From Zoogloea sp044344315 (lineage in GTDB: Bacteria; Pseudomonadota; Gammaproteobacteria; Burkholderiales; Rhodocyclaceae): a stretch of DNA of 29,687 bases. Shown here piece by piece: positions 7,933-15,803 of this stretch. The stretch lies in NCBI RefSeq assembly GCF_044344315.1, contig NZ_JBIJDC010000048.1, positions 1 through 29,687 on the forward strand. The letters run 5' to 3'. Both the position numbers and the translations under genes were made by a program. The notes below the pieces were generated by a model. It was not told the DNA's origin and did not search any database. It worked only from the letters and a program-made list of their open reading frames with translations. Positions within the stretch are counted from its first letter, which is position 1; each line of letters begins with the position of its first letter.

Positions 7933-8676
7933 ATGATGAATCCGCGCTTCTTCTGCCCCGAGGGGCTTGTTCCCGATTGTGAAATTGCACTGCCGCTCGC
8001 CGTGGCACACCACGCCGAGCGCGTCCTGCGCCTGGCGGTTGGCGATCCGGTGGTGCTCTTCGATGGTCGTGGTGGCGAGTTTGCCGCCACCCTGACGGCG
8101 CTCGGCAAGCAGCCCCTGGCGCGGCTCGGGCCACGGCTGCCGATCGAGCAGGAGTCACCCCTGGCGATCACCCTGGTGCAGGCCCTGGCCAGTGGTGACA
8201 AGATGGACTGGGTGGTGCAGAAGGCGGTGGAGCTGGGGGCCGTGGCCGTCCAGCCGGTGGCCGCCGAGCGTTCTGTGCTCAAGCTGTCTGGCGACCGGGC
8301 GAGCAAGCGGGTTGCCCACTGGCAGCAGATCGCAGTGGCGGCCTGCGAGCAGTCCGGGCGCAACCGGGTGCCGGTGGTGGGCGAGATCCTGAGCCTGGCC
8401 CGCTATCTGGCGCTGCCGGCCGAGGGCACGCGCCTGATCCTGACACCGGGTGCCGCCGGGGCCCTGGCGCGCAAGGCTGCGCCTCAGGTGCCGCTGGCGG
8501 TGCTCATCGGTCCGGAGGGCGGCTGGTCGGCCGCCGAACTGGAGTTGGCCGAACGGGCTGGCTGCGAGCCCCTGGCCCTCGGGCCCCGGGTGCTGCGCAC
8601 CGAGACTGCCGGCCTGGCGGCCCTGACGGCGCTGCAAACCCTGTGGGGTGATTTTTCGGGAGAAAGTCATGTTTGA
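7933..8676 (+). CDS. rsmE: 16S rRNA (uracil(1498)-N3)-methyltransferase RsmE
   Basis: 247 residues, typical RsmE length. It methylates N3 of U1498 in 16S rRNA within the 30S subunit using SAM. The N-terminal RFFCPEGL and the PUA-like region are followed by the SPOUT-fold core. The C-terminal knot signatures IGPEGGWS (about residues 192-199) and LGPRVLRTETAGLAAL (about 216-231) are the SAM-binding hallmarks of the family. ATG at 7936 (MNPRFFC) is an equally good start. It heads a rightward run of genes and overlaps the next gene by eight bases. Confidence 0.95.
   Translation: MMNPRFFCPEGLVPDCEIALPLAVAHHAERVLRLAVGDPVVLFDGRGGEFAATLTALGKQPLARLGPRLPIEQESPLAITLVQALASGDKMDWVVQKAVELGAVAVQPVAAERSVLKLSGDRASKRVAHWQQIAVAACEQSGRNRVPVVGEILSLARYLALPAEGTRLILTPGAAGALARKAAPQVPLAVLIGPEGGWSAAELELAERAGCEPLALGPRVLRTETAGLAALTALQTLWGDFSGESHV
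8658..8666 (+). promoter_or_regulatory. Strong ribosome binding site of the polyphosphate phosphotransferase gene
   Basis: GGGAGAAAG just before the ATG at 8669 lies within the last codons of rsmE. It decides the start at 8669 over an upstream in-frame ATG at 8648. Confidence 0.75.
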
Positions 8677-10156
8677 GTCTGCGGAGTTGGGTCACCGGCT
8701 TTCGAAAGCGGAGTACGACGAGATCGAGCCGCAGTTGCGCACGGATCTGCTCAACGCCCAGTTCGAGCTGCTGGAGAAGAAAGGCTTTGCCACGGTGATC
8801 CTGATCAACGGCATCGATGGCGCCGGGCGCGGCGAAACGGTGAACCTGCTCAACGAGTGGATGGACCCGCGGCACATCGAGGTGCATGCCTTCGACCGGC
8901 CCACCGAGGAGGAGCGCGAGCGTCCCTTTCTGTGGCGCTTCTGGCGGGCGCTGCCACCCAAGGGCAAGATCGGCATCCTTTTCGGCAACTGGTATTCCGA
9001 TCCGATCGGCGACCGGGCTTTCGGGCGCATCAAGAAGGCGCACCTTGACCAGCGCCTGTCCGAGCTCAATCGCTTCGAGGCCATGCTGGCGGCCGAGGGT
9101 GTGTTGCTGGTGAAGTTCTGGTTCCACCTCTCCCGGGCTGGGCAGAAGAAGCGCCTCAAGGCCCTGGAGGCCAACCCCGACACCCGCTGGCGGGTACGTG
9201 AAGCGGACTGGCTGTTCTACGAGGAGTACGACCGCTATCGGGAAGTGGCCGAGCACGTGTTGCGGCGGACCAGCACCGGCATCGCTCCGTGGGTGATCGT
9301 GGATGGGTCCGACCCCGATTACCGGGCGGTGAACGTGGGGCGGACCCTGCTCGAGGGCGTGCAGCGCAAGCTGGAGGCGCTCGGCAAGGGCTATCGGACG
9401 CGCCTCACCGCGCCGCCGCTGCCCACCCCGGTGGATCAGCGCAATCTGCTCAATGCCCTGGTGCTGAATCAGCCCATGGACAAGAAGACTTACGAGAAGC
9501 AGCTGGAGAAGCTCCAGGGGCGTCTGGCGCTGGCCGTGCGCAGCGATGCCTTTGCCCGGCGCAGCCTGGTGCTGGTGTTCGAGGGTATGGATGCGGCGGG
9601 CAAGGGCGGGGCCATCCGGCGTGTCACCCAGGCCCTCGACACGCGTCAGTACGCGGTGATCCCGATTGCCGCGCCGAGCGACGAGGAGCGTGCCCAGCCC
9701 TATCTCTGGCGCTTCTGGCGGCGTTTGCCGCGGGAGGGCAAGGTGGCCATCTTCGATCGCTCCTGGTACGGGCGGGTGCTGGTCGAGCGGGTCGAGGGTT
9801 TCTGCTCGGAAGCCGACTGGATGCGCGCCTATGCGGAGATCAACGATTTCGAGGATCAGCTGGTGTCGGCCGGCGCTATCGTGCTCAAGTTCTGGCTGTC
9901 GGTGAGCGGCGATGAGCAGCTCCAGCGCTTCAAGGCACGGGAGGCGGAGGCCTTCAAGCGCTACAAGATCACCCCGGAAGACTGGCGCAACCGGGAAAAA
10001 TGGCCGGCCTACGAGCCCGCCGTCTGCGACATGATCGACCGCACCAGCACCGAGAATGCCGGCTGGACCCTGGTCGAGGCGGACAACAAATACTTCGCGC
10101 GGGTCAAGATTCTGGCCACGCTTGTCGAGAAGCTCGAGACCACCATCGGAAAATGA
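8669..10156 (+). CDS. pap: Polyphosphate:AMP phosphotransferase (two-domain PPK2 class II)
   Basis: About 495 residues formed by two fused PPK2 domains, the architecture of class II enzymes that phosphorylate AMP to ADP with polyphosphate. The C-terminal domain carries the full active-site set: Walker A GMDAAGKGG (about residue 307) and Walker B/lid FDRSWYGRVLVERVEGF (about 363). The N-terminal domain has a Walker-A-like GIDGAGRGE (about 45), but FGNWYSDPI replaces the FDRSWY motif, so it is probably structural. This asymmetry is known for the class. The start is fixed by a strong ribosome site. It overlaps rsmE by eight bases and is followed 18 bases later by argA. It links polyphosphate to adenylate energy recovery. 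Confidence 0.93.
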   Translation: MFESAELGHRLSKAEYDEIEPQLRTDLLNAQFELLEKKGFATVILINGIDGAGRGETVNLLNEWMDPRHIEVHAFDRPTEEERERPFLWRFWRALPPKGKIGILFGNWYSDPIGDRAFGRIKKAHLDQRLSELNRFEAMLAAEGVLLVKFWFHLSRAGQKKRLKALEANPDTRWRVREADWLFYEEYDRYREVAEHVLRRTSTGIAPWVIVDGSDPDYRAVNVGRTLLEGVQRKLEALGKGYRTRLTAPPLPTPVDQRNLLNALVLNQPMDKKTYEKQLEKLQGRLALAVRSDAFARRSLVLVFEGMDAAGKGGAIRRVTQALDTRQYAVIPIAAPSDEERAQPYLWRFWRRLPREGKVAIFDRSWYGRVLVERVEGFCSEADWMRAYAEINDFEDQLVSAGAIVLKFWLSVSGDEQLQRFKAREAEAFKRYKITPEDWRNREKWPAYEPAVCDMIDRTSTENAGWTLVEADNKYFARVKILATLVEKLETTIGK

Positions 10157-10174
10157 AGGACGACTGCCCCTAAA

Positions 10175-11566
10175 ATGCTGACCTCTGCCGACTCGGCCAT
10201 TCCGGAAACCAGTGTGACGACCCCTGCCACCGCGTCTGCCTCCGGGCAGGCGGACCACCTCTCCCAGCGTTTCGTCGCCTGGGTGCGGGCTGCAGCACCC
10301 TATATTCACGCCTTTCGCGGCAAGACCTTCGTGCTCGGTTTTGGCGGCGAAGTGGCTGCTGGCGAACTGGCCCAGGCCCTGGCCTATGACTGCAACCTGC
10401 TTGCTGCCCTCGGTGTGCGCCTGGTGCTGGTGCATGGCGCGCGTCCGCAGATCGAGGCCGAGTTGGCCCGCCGCGGCCTGACGCCGCGCTATCACAAGGG
10501 GCTGCGGGTGACCGACGCGGCCGCGCTTGAGTGCGTCAAGGCCGCCATGGCCGTGACCCGCATCGAGGTCGAGGCTCAGCTCTCCCAAGGCCTGCCCAAC
10601 ACTCCGATGGCCGGCAGCTTCATGCGGGTGACCGGGGGTAATTTCGTCACCGCCAAGCCGGTGGGGGTGGTGGATGGGGTGGATTACGGCTTCACTGGCA
10701 CCGTGCGCAAGGTGATCGCCGAGGAGATCGCCGCCGATCTGGATCAGCAGAACGTCGTGCTGATGTCGCCGCTGGGGGTGTCGCCGGCAGGCGAGATCTT
10801 CAACATGAGCATGGAGGCCGTGGCCGAGGCCGTGGCCATTGCCCTCAAGGCCGAGAAGCTCATCTACCTGTGCGATGCGCCGGGTTTGCTCGACGGCAAG
10901 GGGGGCCTGATCGAGGCCATCACCGCCGATGACGCGGAGGCCAAGCTGAAGGCTGGGGAGGGGATGACCGAGGACCTGGACCTCTACCTGCCCTGCGCGA
11001 TTCGCGCGGTGCGCCAGGGCGTGGGGCGTGCCCACCTGATCGACCGGGACAAGGATGGCGGCCTGCTGCTGGAGTTCTTTACCCCCCAGGGCGTGGGCAC
11101 CGTGCTGACCCGCGACCCCCTGTTCCGCCTGCGCGAAGCGACCATCGAGGATGTGGGCGCGCTGGGTAGCGTGATTGCTCCCATGGAGGCCGATGGCACC
11201 CTGGTACGCCGCAGCCGGGAGCGCCTTGAGGAGGAGATCGAGCGTTTCACCGTGGTCGAGTACGACGGCGTGCTGGTGGGCTGTGCGGCCCTTTACCCTT
11301 TCATTGACGAGCGTGCGGCGGAGATGGCCTGCGTGGCCGTGGTGCCCCAGCATCGCCGCGCCGGGCTGGGTGAGATGCTCCTGCAGCGCATGGAGCGGCG
11401 GGCCCGGGCACTGGGGGTTGAGCGCCTGTTCGTGCTCACCACGCGTACGGCAGACTGGTTCCGGGAGCGGGGCTTCCGGGAGGCTCCGCCGGAGGATCTG
11501 CCGCGCCAGAAGCGGGAGATGTACGATGTGAGCAGGCGTTCAAAGGTGTTCATGAAGACACTGTGA
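10175..11566 (+). CDS. argA: N-acetylglutamate synthase (classical ArgA)
   Basis: 463 residues. First enzyme of arginine synthesis: acetyl-CoA + glutamate to N-acetylglutamate. An N-terminal amino-acid-kinase fold (about residues 30-300; FVLGFGGEVA, LVLVHGARPQIEAEL, GFTGTVRKV, LIYLCDAPGLLD) forms the arginine-feedback domain of this family. A C-terminal GNAT domain (about 320-463) has the acetyl-CoA loop VVPQHRRAGLGEMLLQ. The first 25 residues (Ser/Thr/Ala-rich) are an unconserved extension. A purine-rich AAGGA is 13 bases upstream, rather far. The 3' end overlaps the GTG of the next gene (GTGA), implying coupling to a diguanylate cyclase unrelated to arginine synthesis. Confidence 0.95.
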   Translation: MLTSADSAIPETSVTTPATASASGQADHLSQRFVAWVRAAAPYIHAFRGKTFVLGFGGEVAAGELAQALAYDCNLLAALGVRLVLVHGARPQIEAELARRGLTPRYHKGLRVTDAAALECVKAAMAVTRIEVEAQLSQGLPNTPMAGSFMRVTGGNFVTAKPVGVVDGVDYGFTGTVRKVIAEEIAADLDQQNVVLMSPLGVSPAGEIFNMSMEAVAEAVAIALKAEKLIYLCDAPGLLDGKGGLIEAITADDAEAKLKAGEGMTEDLDLYLPCAIRAVRQGVGRAHLIDRDKDGGLLLEFFTPQGVGTVLTRDPLFRLREATIEDVGALGSVIAPMEADGTLVRRSRERLEEEIERFTVVEYDGVLVGCAALYPFIDERAAEMACVAVVPQHRRAGLGEMLLQRMERRARALGVERLFVLTTRTADWFRERGFREAPPEDLPRQKREMYDVSRRSKVFMKTL

Positions 11567-13206
11567 GATCTCTAGTGAAAGTCCTCTTCGCTCGTCTGCC
11601 GATGGCTGTGGCGGGGCTGTTGTGTCCGGCTGGTCCGGCCCTGGCCGCCTTGCCCGAGAGCATGGCCTCGCCTGTGGTGACTGCGCTTGCCGGTGCCGCG
11701 GTGATGCTTGGACTGGCCGGCGGTGGCTATGTGCTGCTCCTGAGGCAGCGCATAGCCCGGCTCAGCGAAGGGCTGCCAATGCCGGATGGCAGCATTGCCG
11801 CCCGGGGCTCCGAGCCGTTGGAGGCAGGGGATAGCCAGAATCGCTATTTCCGGCTCGCCGCCGAATCCGGTGGTGGCATTGAGGGCTGGATCAATCCGGC
11901 CGGTAAGCTGTACTGGGTCAATCGGGCCGTTGAAACCTGCACGGGGTACACTGCCGATGAAGTCCTGGCCGGAGATTTCATCGATCTTCTCGTCTACGAC
12001 AAGGATCGCCGCTATTGCCGTGATCAGGTTCGGCAGGTGTTGCAGACCGGCGTGGCAGCAGAGTCCGAGCTGAGGATCGCTACCAAGTCCGGTGCACAGC
12101 TGTGGATGCTCTGCCGGTGGCAGCCGATTCGAAACGAGGCCGGCAGCCTGCTCGGCCTGCGCGCTTCGATGAGTGACGTGCAGGCCCGCAAGGAGGCCGA
12201 ATACAAGCTCCTCGAGACCGTCGCTGCCCTGCGCCGGGCCCAGGCCCTCTCCGAGCATTACCTGCGGCGCAGCAATGAGGAGCGTTCGCGCCTGTCGGCG
12301 CTCCTTGATGTGGTGCGCATGGGCATCCTGTTCATGGATACCGACCGCCGGGTCATGTACTGCAATCGGGCGCTCTACAGTATCTGGGGCCTGCCCCCCG
12401 GTGACGGCTTCGTCGGGGTGCGCGACGCGGTGCTGCAGCAGCACATCATCCAGTTCCTCGACGACCCCCAGGCCTATCAGCGCCATGTGGCTGACGTGCT
12501 GCAGCAGCAGGAGCCCAGCGAACCTTTCGAGATCCAGTTCAAGGATGGCCGGGTGGTGCGGGAGTTCTCTCGGGTGGTGCCGGGGCCTGACGATGTTGGT
12601 GAGATCGGGCGGATCTGGGTGTTCGAGGACGTGACCGAGCAGCTTCGCGTAGCCGCCCAGCTGATGCGCCTGGCCGAGCGTGATCCGCTCACCAATCTCT
12701 TCAATCGTCGCCGCTTTCACGAGGAACTCGAACGCATGCTGGCTGATGGGCACCGTCACGGAGAGTCGGTGGGGTTGCTGGCCATCGACCTGGACGGGTT
12801 CAAGCCGGTCAATGATCTGTATGGGCACCAGGCCGGTGACGAGGTTCTGGTTGGTCTGGCCGGCGCGGTGGGAGCTGTGGTCCGGCGCAACGAGATGTTC
12901 TTCCGGATGGGGGGGGATGAGTTCGCGATTCTGGTGCCCACGGCCTCGGCACAGGATCTGTCCGAGCTGGCCCGCCGGGTCTGCGTGTGCATTGCCAGCC
13001 TGCGTTTTGCCTTCTCCGGGGAGTCGGTGGCGGTGACCGCGAGTATCGGCATCGCGCTGGGGCCACGCCACGAGAATGACGGCGAGCGCCTGATCGGCGC
13101 GGCCGACCGCGCCATGTATCTGGCCAAGGCGCTGGGGGGAAACTGCTGGGAGTTCGCCCGCGAATCGAGTGCCGGGCTGCTGGATCGTACTTCTCCGGCA
13201 GGCTAG
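11563..13206 (+). CDS. Membrane-anchored PAS-PAS-GGDEF diguanylate cyclase
   Basis: 547 residues, GTG start overlapping the argA stop. The N-terminus has a signal-like hydrophobic segment (about 8-27) and a second transmembrane stretch (about 40-61), then basic residues, so the rest is cytoplasmic. Two PAS-type sensor regions follow (about 95-210 and 235-360), the second starting with LLDVVRMGILFMDTDRRVMYCN. The GGDEF domain begins at LTNLFNRRRF; MGGDEF is near 449-454, so the catalytic signature is intact and c-di-GMP synthesis from two GTP is expected. The inhibitory-site position upstream of GGDEF reads RRNE instead of RxxD, so product inhibition may be weak or absent. Ligands of the PAS regions are unknown. 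A role in motile/sessile switching is inferred from the family only. Confidence 0.92.
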   Translation: MRSLVKVLFARLPMAVAGLLCPAGPALAALPESMASPVVTALAGAAVMLGLAGGGYVLLLRQRIARLSEGLPMPDGSIAARGSEPLEAGDSQNRYFRLAAESGGGIEGWINPAGKLYWVNRAVETCTGYTADEVLAGDFIDLLVYDKDRRYCRDQVRQVLQTGVAAESELRIATKSGAQLWMLCRWQPIRNEAGSLLGLRASMSDVQARKEAEYKLLETVAALRRAQALSEHYLRRSNEERSRLSALLDVVRMGILFMDTDRRVMYCNRALYSIWGLPPGDGFVGVRDAVLQQHIIQFLDDPQAYQRHVADVLQQQEPSEPFEIQFKDGRVVREFSRVVPGPDDVGEIGRIWVFEDVTEQLRVAAQLMRLAERDPLTNLFNRRRFHEELERMLADGHRHGESVGLLAIDLDGFKPVNDLYGHQAGDEVLVGLAGAVGAVVRRNEMFFRMGGDEFAILVPTASAQDLSELARRVCVCIASLRFAFSGESVAVTASIGIALGPRHENDGERLIGAADRAMYLAKALGGNCWEFARESSAGLLDRTSPAG

Positions 13207-13282
13207 AATCGGGTCGTGTCCCGGGCGGCCCAGGGGCTGTGTGCCCAAGGCTGTGCGGGGTTCCCAACTCTAGAGGTGAAAA

Positions 13283-13555
13283 ATGGCACGGATGGTGAAT
13301 TGTGTGAAGCTCGGTCGCGAGGCCGAAGGTCTGGATTTTCCGCCCCTTCCTGGCGAGCTCGGCAAGAAGGTCTTTGAGAGTGTTTCGAAGGAAGGCTGGC
13401 AGCAGTGGGTCAAGCATCAGACCATGCTGATCAACGAGAACCGCCTCAATCTGATGGATGCCCGGGCCCGCAAGTACCTGGCAGAGCAGATGGAGCGTTA
13501 TTTCTTTGGTGGCGGTGCCGATCAGATCGGTGGTTACGTGCCGCCGGCGTCCTGA
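13283..13555 (+). CDS. yggX: Probable Fe(2+)-trafficking protein YggX
   Basis: 90 residues, the standard size. It begins MARMVNCVKLGREAEGL with the conserved Cys at residue 7, and contains GWQQWVKHQTMLINENRLN and a C-terminal YFFGGG region, all typical of YggX. The family protects Fe-S clusters from oxidative damage and is linked to labile iron handling in the cytoplasm. AGAGGTG lies four bases before the ATG. The gene follows the diguanylate cyclase by 76 bases. Its last 22 bases overlap the 3' end of the convergent flhB-like gene, and an intrinsic terminator follows. Confidence 0.95.
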   Translation: MARMVNCVKLGREAEGLDFPPLPGELGKKVFESVSKEGWQQWVKHQTMLINENRLNLMDARARKYLAEQMERYFFGGGADQIGGYVPPAS

Positions 13556-13899
13556 TTTGACGCTTGGCCCTTGCCTGATGGCCCCGGTAGTTTCGGGGCC
13601 ATTTTTACGGGTATGCCAGTCTGGGTGCCCTGTTCCAGGCTGTACAGCCACGCCAGCAGTTCGGCCACGGCCACATAAAGCTCGGGCGGAATGCGGGCGT
13701 CCAGATCCACCTGCATCAGCAGGGCTACCAGTTCCGGTGATTCATGCACATAGACGCCGGCTTCCCGGGCCCGTGAAATGATCTCGGAGGCAATCAGGCC
13801 ACGCCCCTTTGCGACCACCGTCGGGGCCGCATTGCCGGCGTTGTAGGCCAGGGCAACGGCTTCGGCCCGGGGCTCGGCGGGGCGTTCAGGGCTGTTCAT
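13534..13899 (-). CDS. FlhB-like protein (C-terminal FlhB domain only, FlhX type)
   Basis: 121 residues related to the cytoplasmic C-terminal domain of the export-switch protein FlhB. AVALAYNAGNAAPTVVAKGRGLIASEI aligns with the region just after the FlhB autocleavage site, and ELVALLMQVDLDARIPPELYVAVAELLAWLY matches the domain end. The NPTH autocleavage motif and all membrane helices are absent, as in stand-alone FlhB homologues (FlhX, Bacillus YlqH type). It may modulate or partly replace FlhB C-domain function at the flagellar export gate. It starts inside the end of fliK (14-base overlap) and its last codons overlap yggX on the opposite strand. The C-terminal about 20 residues (Pro/Gly/Lys-rich) are unconserved. 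Confidence 0.85.
   Translation of the reverse strand: MNSPERPAEPRAEAVALAYNAGNAAPTVVAKGRGLIASEIISRAREAGVYVHESPELVALLMQVDLDARIPPELYVAVAELLAWLYSLEQGTQTGIPVKMAPKLPGPSGKGQASNQDAGGT
13578..13606 (+). terminator. Intrinsic terminator of the rsmE-yggX gene run
   Basis: A perfect 9-pair stem ATGGCCCCG/CGGGGCCAT with a 7-base loop is followed by TTTTT. It sits 23 bases after the yggX stop, inside the coding sequence of the convergent flhB-like gene. Confidence 0.9.
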
Positions 13900-14980
13900 C
13901 AGGCACTGCCAGTTCGGCGACCATCCCGGTGAGCGGGACGTTGGCTGCATCCAGTGCTTCGGCTAGGCGGGGCTGGCCGGCGGTGAGAGCGTCGCGACTG
14001 CGGGCGTCGCCAGCAATTAGCCGGATAGCCACACCGGCAGGTGTGAGGTGCAGACGCGCTTCGATGCCACCCAGGCCAGGCAGTGTCAGGCGCAAAGTCG
14101 TGTTCCAGTAGGGCTCCGGGTCGCCGTCTTCGTCGCCAGGTTCCCGACCGCTCGGATCTTCGATCTCCCACTCCATCTGTTGCCCGGGCCAGACCTGCCC
14201 TTGCCAGACCACCTGGTGGGTGGCCAATGTGTCGAGCTGCTGATGGACCAGCGGTAGCAGGCGTTCGGCGACAGGCGTCGAGTCGACAGCCTTGGCTGCA
14301 CCTGCTGCCAGCGCCGTTGTGGTGCTCGTGCTGCCGGCCTCGTCGGCGCTGATAGCATTGCTGATGGCCTGTCCGCCACTGGCCTCCTGGCGGGGCGCCG
14401 TCTGGCCCTGGGGTTCCCTCTGCAATGCCGCTGTGCTCATCTGCCCGGAGAGCCAGCGCGTCTGGTGGGATTCATAGAAAAGCCCGCTTTCGCTCACTGC
14501 GCTGCCCAGCCGGGCAGCCAGCTGAGCGGTGGCGGTGGTGTTCTGGGGGGCAGCCGAAACCAGGGCTTCACCGCCGTTGAGGCGGGCTGTGCCCGGAGAG
14601 GGCTGGCCGGTGAGCAGAAAGCTGATCAGTTTTCCGGTCTGGCTGAGAGCGGGCTTGTCGGACGGGAGCGGGGCGGGATTGGCCAGGCTGGCAAAAACGG
14701 CGCGGGGCGTGACCTCGCTGACGATCAGTTCGAGGGTGTCGCCTGCCTTGACGGACTGGGGCAGCGACAGCACCACGTCGCGGCCATTGACCCTGCCCTG
14801 AAAGGTCTGGTCCTTGTTGATGTTCTGCAGCGTGGCAGTGATGCGCTCGCCGGGCGTGAAAGTCGGCAGATCGGCGGGTATGGCCCGGGCGCGGGCCAGG
14901 GGGGCGACGTTTTGCTCACCCGAGAAGAAGCTGGCCTCGGTGAGCATCCGCAGGCGGGCGGCAAGATCGCCGGGAATCAT
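13886..14980 (-). CDS. fliK: Flagellar hook-length control protein FliK
   Basis: 364 residues. The middle part (about 100-240) is rich in Ala, Thr, Ser, Gln and Pro, as in the unfolded ruler portion of FliK. The C-terminal domain (about 275-355) contains LRLTLPGLGGIEARLHLTP and a following helix-rich segment typical of the FliK substrate-switch domain, which contacts FlhB. This fits the adjacent flhB-like gene, which it overlaps by 14 bases. It follows fliT by 27 bases. The N-terminal 100 residues include a beta-rich stretch (ITATLQNINKDQTF) sometimes seen in this subgroup. FliK is secreted during hook assembly and measures hook length. Confidence 0.85.
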   Translation of the reverse strand: MIPGDLAARLRMLTEASFFSGEQNVAPLARARAIPADLPTFTPGERITATLQNINKDQTFQGRVNGRDVVLSLPQSVKAGDTLELIVSEVTPRAVFASLANPAPLPSDKPALSQTGKLISFLLTGQPSPGTARLNGGEALVSAAPQNTTATAQLAARLGSAVSESGLFYESHQTRWLSGQMSTAALQREPQGQTAPRQEASGGQAISNAISADEAGSTSTTTALAAGAAKAVDSTPVAERLLPLVHQQLDTLATHQVVWQGQVWPGQQMEWEIEDPSGREPGDEDGDPEPYWNTTLRLTLPGLGGIEARLHLTPAGVAIRLIAGDARSRDALTAGQPRLAEALDAANVPLTGMVAELAVPDEQP

Positions 14981-15007
14981 GGCTTGCCTGCCCGCCGGGG
15001 GCTGCGG

Positions 15008-15352
15008 TCAGCCGATCTCGGGGTCGCCGTAGGCCGCGCGCACGTTGCGCTGGCGCACGCCGCCCGAGAGCAACTGGCGCACGTTGTCCATCCACGGCTC
15101 GGTGTGCACGCGGACTTCCTTGTCGTCGTCGAGGATGCGCCGGATCAGCGCCACTTTCTTCTTGCGCTCGTCTTCCGACATCTGCCGGGGGCGGCCCGGG
15201 AAGCCCAGGGCCTCCTCCACGCCAAGGCGGTCGCGCAGCGAGGCCACCTGCCGCTCAAGGCGGGTCAGGCGATCCCAGTCATTGGCCCGTGCCGCGTCCA
15301 CCATTTCAGTAGAGTAGGCGCTCATCTGTTGCAGAAGGGCTAGGGAGCTCAT
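15008..15352 (-). CDS. fliT: Flagellar export chaperone FliT
   Basis: 114 residues, normal size and predicted mostly alpha-helical. FliT binds the filament cap protein FliD and delivers it to the export apparatus; in enterics it also acts on FlhDC, but that role cannot be assumed here. The sequence is poorly conserved. It is called from its size, helical profile (MVDAARANDWDRLTRLERQ), the segment KKVALIRRILDDDKEVR, and its place directly after fliD-fliS. GGAG lies eight bases before the ATG. The spacers to fliS (19 bases) and fliK (27 bases) suggest one transcript. Confidence 0.85.
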   Translation of the reverse strand: MSSLALLQQMSAYSTEMVDAARANDWDRLTRLERQVASLRDRLGVEEALGFPGRPRQMSEDERKKKVALIRRILDDDKEVRVHTEPWMDNVRQLLSGGVRQRNVRAAYGDPEIG

Positions 15353-15371
15353 GCAATTTTCTCCGGCGGTC

Positions 15372-15785
15372 TTAGCGGTTTGCCTGGTCGTACGTGCCGA
15401 TTTCTTCCCAGGCGCCTTTCAGTTCGTTGAGCAGTCGGGCCACCTCGTCCAGGGCAGGCCGGCTGTTGTGCAGGTTCGCGTACAGAAGACGCTGCGTCAT
15501 GTAGTCGTATAGGGCGCCAAGGCGTTCGGCCAGTTCGCCGCCGGCTTCGTAGTCGAGGCTGACCTTGAGTCCGTTGGTGATGATCTCGATGGCCTTGGAA
15601 GTGGCTGTGCCCTTGGTCGGGATGTCCTTGCTATCCATGGCGATGGCCGCTGTGCCGATCTGCAGCAGGGCGCCTTCGAAGAGCATCAGGATGAGCTTGT
15701 GGGGGTCCGCGGTGGAGACGCCGGTTTCCACGCCGACTTCGGCATAGACTGAGGCGGCACGACGGGTGGCTAGGCCAAAAGACAT
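15372..15785 (-). CDS. fliS: Flagellar export chaperone FliS
   Basis: 137 residues. It is the dedicated chaperone that holds flagellin C-termini and prevents premature polymerisation. Family signatures are YAEVGVETGVSTADPHKLILMLFEGAL near the N-terminus (the YxxxxVxTA-like and PxxLIxMLYxGA pattern) and the C-terminal MTQRLLYANLHN and LLNELKGAW. GGAG precedes the ATG. It is 18 bases downstream of fliD and 19 bases upstream of fliT, in the conserved fliD-fliS-fliT order. Confidence 0.95.
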   Translation of the reverse strand: MSFGLATRRAASVYAEVGVETGVSTADPHKLILMLFEGALLQIGTAAIAMDSKDIPTKGTATSKAIEIITNGLKVSLDYEAGGELAERLGALYDYMTQRLLYANLHNSRPALDEVARLLNELKGAWEEIGTYDQANR

Positions 15786-15803
15786 CTTGTTCTCCGGTCG
15801 GGG

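Noticed and set aside
8504..11353. Very long open frame on the minus strand (949 codons) opposite pap and argA
   Set aside because: It is the antisense of two well-supported genes; long antisense frames are expected at this GC content, and the translation is His/Leu/Gly-rich with no family motif.
11572..13248. Minus-strand open frame opposite the diguanylate cyclase
   Set aside because: Antisense shadow of a gene with intact PAS and GGDEF motifs.
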